Part shown: piece by piece, positions 59,855 through 64,000 of the stretch | Position numbering within the stretch: position 1 is the stretch's first letter | Layout of the letters: each line of letters begins with the position of its first letter | Source of the DNA: Tethya wilhelma | Taxonomy: Eukaryota > Porifera > Demospongiae > Tethyida > Tethyidae | Length of the DNA stretch: 64,000 bases | Reading direction: 5' to 3' | Assembly: GCA_964030475.1 (NCBI GenBank) | Contig: CAXIPT010000006.1 | Span: 4,676,917 to 4,740,916, forward strand | Program-made: the position numbers and the translations under genes | The notes under the pieces: model-generated | Seen by the model: only the letters and a program-made list of their open reading frames with translations | What the model was told of the DNA's origin: nothing | The model's database searches: none

Positions 59855-60590
59855 TCAAGTTTGATGTTTAATTTTGTCTGCTAGGGTAGGATCGGTGAAA
59901 TATTCTAATTAAAGAGAAAATAAATATATTCTTTATTAATGTCAGCATTCGTTAATTGTGTCATAATCGACATACCTGCAGCAAATTCTCTCACTTTTGC
60001 TGGTCGTTTCAGTAATACCGCACTGTGTGTGTGTGTGTGTTAGCCTTGTGTAAACCATGTCTTCCCTGCTTAAATATTGCCACGGAGGCTCGCTAGCCAT
60101 GTATTGAGCCTCGGTTTTAGTGCAAAGACAAAAAGAGCTAAAATTGGGCAACTCTAACAAATATGTGCAACTATCTAAAAATCACATCCGTGTGGCATTC
60201 CAGGGCAACACGGAAGTGCTGGGGTTGAGACTAGACCCTTTTCCCGCATGCGTGTAAGGGACTGGCTACGCCAGACTAATAAAAACACAAATGGCATTGT
60301 ACAAGCAGCATATTTTTACCTGACAAAGGATGACATCAGTGCAGAGACCTCTGGGTGCTCTCTCAAATATTTCTCGTTTTCAATACGTACATTCCTCTGA
60401 AAATGCACAGCAAAATACAATAGATAAATATAATTTCACGCTTCCTTGATAATATTTACGCGCAGACTGAGCGATGGAATTCTACCTTGTGTTCATTGAG
60501 CTTCTCCTGTTGCTCTCTCGTCAGTGCCGTTGTGTCGTTGGGCTCAAGAGCAGGCCTCTTGCTCAAGTCAGTCTCCAGCTTCAGCTCCAT
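59855..60590 (-). CDS. RIIAD1: RIIa-domain protein RIIAD1
   Basis: Small protein built on the RIIa dimerization/docking fold, which in PKA regulatory subunits binds AKAP helices; family members are often flagellar. Four exons (minus): 60590-60486, 60396-60320, 60022-59976 and 59904-59855; phases close (105, 77, 47 and 50 bases), 92 residues, the same as I recall for human RIIAD1. Residues include EPNDTTALTREQQEKLNEHK, NVRIENEKYLREHPEVSALM, then VLLKRPAKVREFAA and EYFTDPTLADKIKHQT before TGA. FAA-(D/E)YFTDP is the family hallmark. All exons are too short for open-frame detection; they were found by motif and splice sites. The last exon lies inside the probable SMG5 3' UTR on the other strand. 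Confidence 0.92.
59919..59924 (+). terminator. Polyadenylation signal AATAAA for SMG5
   Basis: First AATAAA after the SMG5 stop codon (305 bases downstream). Use of this site would make the SMG5 transcript antisense to the last RIIAD1 exon. Confidence 0.55.
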
Positions 60591-61421
60591 GCTAGTATGG
60601 TGTGTATTAACTAGAGTTAATAGTCTGTAACTATGGTGATGATAGTCTTGTCCCCAGACCCTACCCCTTCTCCTCTAGGGGTGGGGTCTGAGATTGTGGA
60701 AAGAATTGGTAAAAGGTCGGTACGATAGTGGGCTGCAGAGTACTAGTGCAAGTGCTACTTACTTTTCGACGACCTTTTACCGAATATATTATGTCCGCAG
60801 TAACGATATGCATTGGCTCCACACACAATTATTGTAGCACTGACTGAAGACTGAAAATCTGTGGTTGCATGATAATAGGGCATTTATACTTTCCTTCATT
60901 CCATAGTAACCCATGAGACTATTGTTATCACTAACAATGAACATTTTCTATTACTATAATTTAGACCGTGGCATGTAATTGACTCTGGTCAGGTATGATC
61001 ACCTGGCACTCCAACACATGCACAATCACATGCATCAGTCCGTACACCTACATGGTTCTAGAACAGCTAGTGCGTTAATCCTTTTCCCCTTAAATGGAGT
61101 TGTTTTCCATGAAACTATCATAACAATGACCATTCTTATCATTTCCTTCGTAGTCCATTGTCACTCCAACACACACAGTCACATGCATCTGCGCACACAC
61201 CTAGCCATACACAACAACAGAGCATTGTTTCCCACTATGAATATTAACTGTTGTCTTCCTGTGAAATGATACGAGTACAACTGAGATCGAAAATATAAGA
61301 TTATCATGTACAAAACAAGTAAAACACATGAGTGGCATAAACACAATGTTTTACATAGCAATAAAAATCAGTTACACTGTATCACTATAACATTATACAC
61401 AATCATCCTATAGCTTAATTT
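60591..61421. other. Intergenic region between RIIAD1 and the death-domain gene
   Basis: No supported exon. Holds an inverted pair GGTAAAAGGTCG / CGACGACCTTTTACC at about 60709-60780 and CCATAGTAACC, an X-box-like half, at about 60902. The 3' UTR of the death-domain gene should lie near 61300-61421. Confidence 0.55.
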
Positions 61422-61979
61422 CTATGCACATTTTTCTTTTCTTTCTATCTCATCAGCTACACCATTTTGTCCTATTTTCCTAAGAGCCTCAACTAAAACG
61501 TTCCAGGTGAGCTGATCGCCACTTTTTTTCTTCACCTTGTCTTCTTTTCTCAACCAAGCTCTCACCATGTCATCAGGGAGGTCATGCATCTTCTCAAGGT
61601 TGAAGGCACTCAACCCTAACACACCACCAAGCAGTTTGATCTGACGCTTGTCCAGTTTGTTCAAATAGCAAATGATATCCGCCCAATCATCTTCGTCTGA
61701 GATGTATTAATTTTGTCACATTACTTACTGAAGGTGGATAGCACCACATGTTTGACTCACCAAGTTTATTTGCATCACTAGATTCTGAAGTGGCACCTGC
61801 ATCACTCTGAACAGGAACTGTAAACAATGAGTTACACAATAAAATACTATACAATGGTCATAATGATTGTGCTTCATACAAATTCTACTCACTTTTATCT
61901 GATTCTGATGTCAGTGGACTTGTTTGGTTGCTAGAAGGAGATAAAGATTCTGAGGATGGTTCATCTTGACTGGCAGCAG
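61422..61979 (-). CDS. Death-domain protein, 5'-partial
   Basis: Adaptor-type protein-interaction domain of apoptosis or innate-immune signalling. Exons (minus) 61979-61893, 61817-61761 and 61696-61422, in phase with each other. The first two encode a Ser-rich linker (QDEPSSESLSPSSNQTSP, SDAGATSESSDANK). The last encodes DEDDWADIICYLNKLDKRQI, then GVLGLSAFNLEKMHDLPDDM, VRAWLRKED and LTWNVLVEALRKIGQNGVAD. The LGL...W(L/R)...TW..L..AL..IG..G.A spacing is that of a death domain, about 80 residues, at the C-terminus. The exon before 61979 must end in phase 1 and was not found; the N gap at 62099 and an inserted retrotransposon fragment lie there. It may belong with the HMG-like exons at 63111-63564. 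Confidence 0.8.
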
Positions 61980-62029
61980 CTATAGAAGATAGGAAATAAA
62001 AATCATTGCTGGTGATACACATTATTATG

Positions 62030-62033
<4 letters not shown>

Positions 62034-62085
<52 letters not shown>

Positions 62086-62098
62086 CACACACACACAC
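62034..62098. repeat. (CA)n microsatellite abutting the second gap
   Basis: CA run with one CG interruption that stops at the first N, again a repeat-caused gap. Confidence 0.95.
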
Positions 62099-62198
62099 NN
62101 NNNNNNNNNNNNNNNNNNNNNNNNNNNNNNNNNNNNNNNNNNNNNNNNNNNNNNNNNNNNNNNNNNNNNNNNNNNNNNNNNNNNNNNNNNNNNNNNNN
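62099..62198. other. Assembly gap (100 N)
   Basis: A length of exactly 100 suggests a placeholder of unknown true size. Confidence 1.
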
Positions 62199-62570
62199 TT
62201 CACGTGCTCAATGCATGTAAGGTGGCTCTAAACCATCGACGATACAATCAACGCCATGACAGTGTACTTGCTGAACTCTACACAGAGGTCAAGGCTAACC
62301 TCCCAGAATCAACATCCTGTGTTGCAGACCTAGATGGAAAATACAGATTCCCTCTGCATATTGCCTCAACTGACCTTCGCCCAGACATTGTGTGGTGGGA
62401 TGATGAACAAAAGAAATTGTGTTTGATTGAACTGACGATTCCTTTTGAAACATCATTTGATGAAGCGGTCAAGAGAAAGGAGGATAGATACTTTGATGTT
62501 CTTGTTACAGCAAAAAGTAGGGGATATGAGGCTGAATTAATTACTTTAGAGGTTGGGTCACGTGGTCTTC
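62199..62570 (+). mobile_element. Fragment of an R2-like non-LTR retrotransposon (restriction-like endonuclease end)
   Basis: Opens in frame after the gap with HVLNACKVALNHRRYNQRHD, the second half of a zinc knuckle (H-x4-C) and the RHDSVL motif. It continues with RPDIVWWDDEQKKLCLIELT and ends ITLEVGSRGL at the single n at 62571. RPD followed by an acidic residue in xELT is the PD-(D/E)xK-type restriction-like endonuclease signature of R2-group elements. No reverse transcriptase is visible; the 5' part is in or beyond the gap. On the strand opposite to the surrounding gene. Confidence 0.7.
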
Positions 62571-62998
62571 NTATTGTAAGTTTCCTTCAATAGTTACTTA
62601 TGCCCAGTTTTATTTGTTACTAAACATCAAACATGACCAGAAAGCTTACAATTTAAGTTTGTTTAGAGAGCTACATGTGTAATAAAAGCTGACTGTGTGT
62701 AGTCCACAATTTATATGTTATCTGTAAAAGTTACTTAACTTTGGATACAATTTTAAAGGAGTGTAGACTACTGTCAGTGGGCATAGAACACTTTTATCGG
62801 ATCTCCTCTTCTCAATCTATCAACTTTGCAGTTTAATGTGTATAGTAGTACGTATAGTAGGAGGAGGCAGCCTGTCCCATACACACTATACAAAATGTTC
62901 AGTAAAGCATTTGAACATTCATATCGCTTAAAGCATCCCTCAGACAGTTTTCTAATTACATGCATCAACAAAATACACAGAAACTTTCTAGAGCACTC

Positions 62999-62999
<1 letters not shown>

Positions 63000-63062
<63 letters not shown>
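63000..63062. repeat. (GA)n microsatellite
   Basis: About 31 GA units starting TAGAGAGA, just downstream (minus sense) of the HMG-like exon. Confidence 0.95.
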
Positions 63063-63065
<3 letters not shown>

Positions 63066-63110
63066 TGTTATTTCCCTTCACACAATAATTATTTAGTATG
63101 AAATTTTTAC

Positions 63111-63564
63111 CTCAGAATGCATTTGTCGCATTATCTTTTGAATCTTTGGCCAGGTTATTTCTTTGCTCCCTGAAAATTCACCAATTTTGTCTTTGTATTC
63201 TTTTTTCTCATCGTCTGTGAGGCTCCGCCACTTTTCTCCAGCAGCTATATACTTCTCTTTTGTGGTATCCAAGGATCTGGCCTCTAATGCAAAAAAGACT
63301 ATTTTCTAATCAAGTGAAAAGCTAGTTCATGTGGTGAAATTAAGATTAATAGCTATAGTATTTAATGTACATATTTACGCACATTGTAATATAGAACTTA
63401 CCTTCTGACTTCAAGAATTCAGCCACATGTACGTTGTAACTATTGGGTGTAGACAGCAATCTAGGTCGTTTGTAAGTATGGGCAGATGAAGACTCTGCCT
63501 CGTGTCGGTCTTGTTTGTTCCCAGGCTTACTTGATGTTTTTCGTTTATAATTACTAATCCAATT
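63111..63564 (-). CDS. HMG-box-like exons, partial gene
   Basis: Two exons (minus), 63564-63402 and 63283-63111, joined in phase by GTAAG and TTAG. They encode NWISNYKRKTSSKPGNKQDR, a basic RPRLLSTPNSYNVHVAEFLK segment, then EKYIAAGEKWRSLTDDEKKE with YKDKIGEF and a C-terminal ITWPKIQKIMRQMHSE. P-NSYNVHVAEF followed by KW..L(T)D-(D/E)EK..Y matches the layout of an HMG box (about 70 residues), suggesting DNA or chromatin binding. The frame leaves exon 2 in phase 0, so it cannot splice straight to the death-domain exon at 61979 (needs phase 1); an intermediate exon would be required. The 5' end is beyond 63564. Confidence 0.6.
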
Positions 63565-64000
63565 CTGCAAATATGAATGCAATGTCAGTGTACGTGTATG
63601 CATGCATCAAAAGAAAATGAAATAGACAATAGTACTGTACACTGGCGTACATGATAAATACAGTGGAACCTCTCATAAATCTGTCCATAGTTGCACACTG
63701 GAAGTGTCCAATATGACTAAGAGTCTGAACACTTCAACAGACAACCTCTCGGGTTAGTATAAAGTATACATGTTCCACTTTATACGTAACTATCTTAGTC
63801 TATCCTTATGGTTCTGAATATTAGCTATTGTTGTCCCATCCAAAATCAATTTAGACTGCGGCATGACATTGTACATTTTGGCTATAGCTATAGGGTAAGA
63901 CTCATTTCTATATACAGACAGTTGAGTCATGCATGGCTGTCTGTGGGATCTATTGGAAGTTCTGTGCCTGTAGATTGATTCAGTGCTGAGCAGCATTAAT
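63565..64000. other. Right-hand edge: intron or intergenic DNA with a pogo-like terminal motif
   Basis: TACAGTGGAACCTCTCATAA at about 63659 resembles the terminal repeat of pogo/Tigger-type elements. A minus-strand open frame at 63790-63996 (ends ILDGTTIANIQNHKDRLR) is not recognisable and may be an exon or chance. Confidence 0.35.

Noticed and set aside
1..64000. CRISPR arrays, bacterial operons or prophage
   Set aside because: Spliced animal genes throughout; the tandem repeats present are microsatellites and minisatellites without spacer structure.

Overview
The window looks like nuclear DNA of an early-branching animal. Genes are compact and intron-rich, with GT-AG splice sites, very abundant (CA)n/(GT)n and (GA)n tracts, several families of short inverted-repeat elements, and an animal gene set: Lbc-type RhoGEF, KLF, Cezanne-type OTU deubiquitinase, UBAP1, SMG5, a death domain and RIIAD1. 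A demosponge would fit best, but that is inference and no species is claimed. The sequence is a draft scaffold. It has two N gaps (25590-25875, 62099-62198) and single-n joins at 7972, 13668, 37061, 40113, 48987, 52524 and 62571. Four of the joins separate tandem copies that look like unmerged contig ends or haplotypes rather than biology.

Layout. 89-9468 (+): 3' part of a Rho guanine nucleotide exchange factor; its last two exons appear twice. 10635-12134 (+): single-exon KLF zinc-finger factor. 14037-22272 (-): Cezanne/OTUD7-type deubiquitinase rebuilt from five coding exons, with a 4.9 kb repeat-filled intron. 22899 (+): a start-codon exon divergent from OTUD7. 23652-25029 (-): an unrecognised multi-pass membrane protein. 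26268-28725 (+): the body and C-terminal UBA region of a UBAP1-like ESCRT-I subunit. 29116-31373 (-): a 673-residue protein joining an integrase-type H2C2 zinc-binding domain to a SelA-like (PLP fold type I) domain without the catalytic lysine. This is the most unusual gene here. 31689-33034 (-): SRFBP1/BUD22. 33476-34808 (+): secreted, Cys-rich, mucin-like, probably GPI-anchored protein. 34939-35587 (-): mitochondrial ribosomal protein mL54. 37715-59614 (+): SMG5, 18 exons, 1024 residues, with very long introns and two falsely duplicated exons. 59855-60590 (-): RIIAD1, four exons, overlapping the SMG5 3' UTR. 61422-63564 (-): death-domain exons and HMG-box-like exons, possibly one gene, interrupted by a gap and an R2-like retrotransposon fragment.

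There is no operon-like functional grouping. Neighbours mostly lie tail-to-tail (KLF/OTUD7, UBAP1/SelA-like, mucin/mL54, SMG5/RIIAD1) or head-to-head (OTUD7/22899 exon) with little space between. Exon-phase bookkeeping closes exactly for SMG5, OTUD7, SRFBP1, RIIAD1, UBAP1 and the SelA-like gene, so those models are well supported. All family assignments rest on motif recognition from memory; no database search was run.
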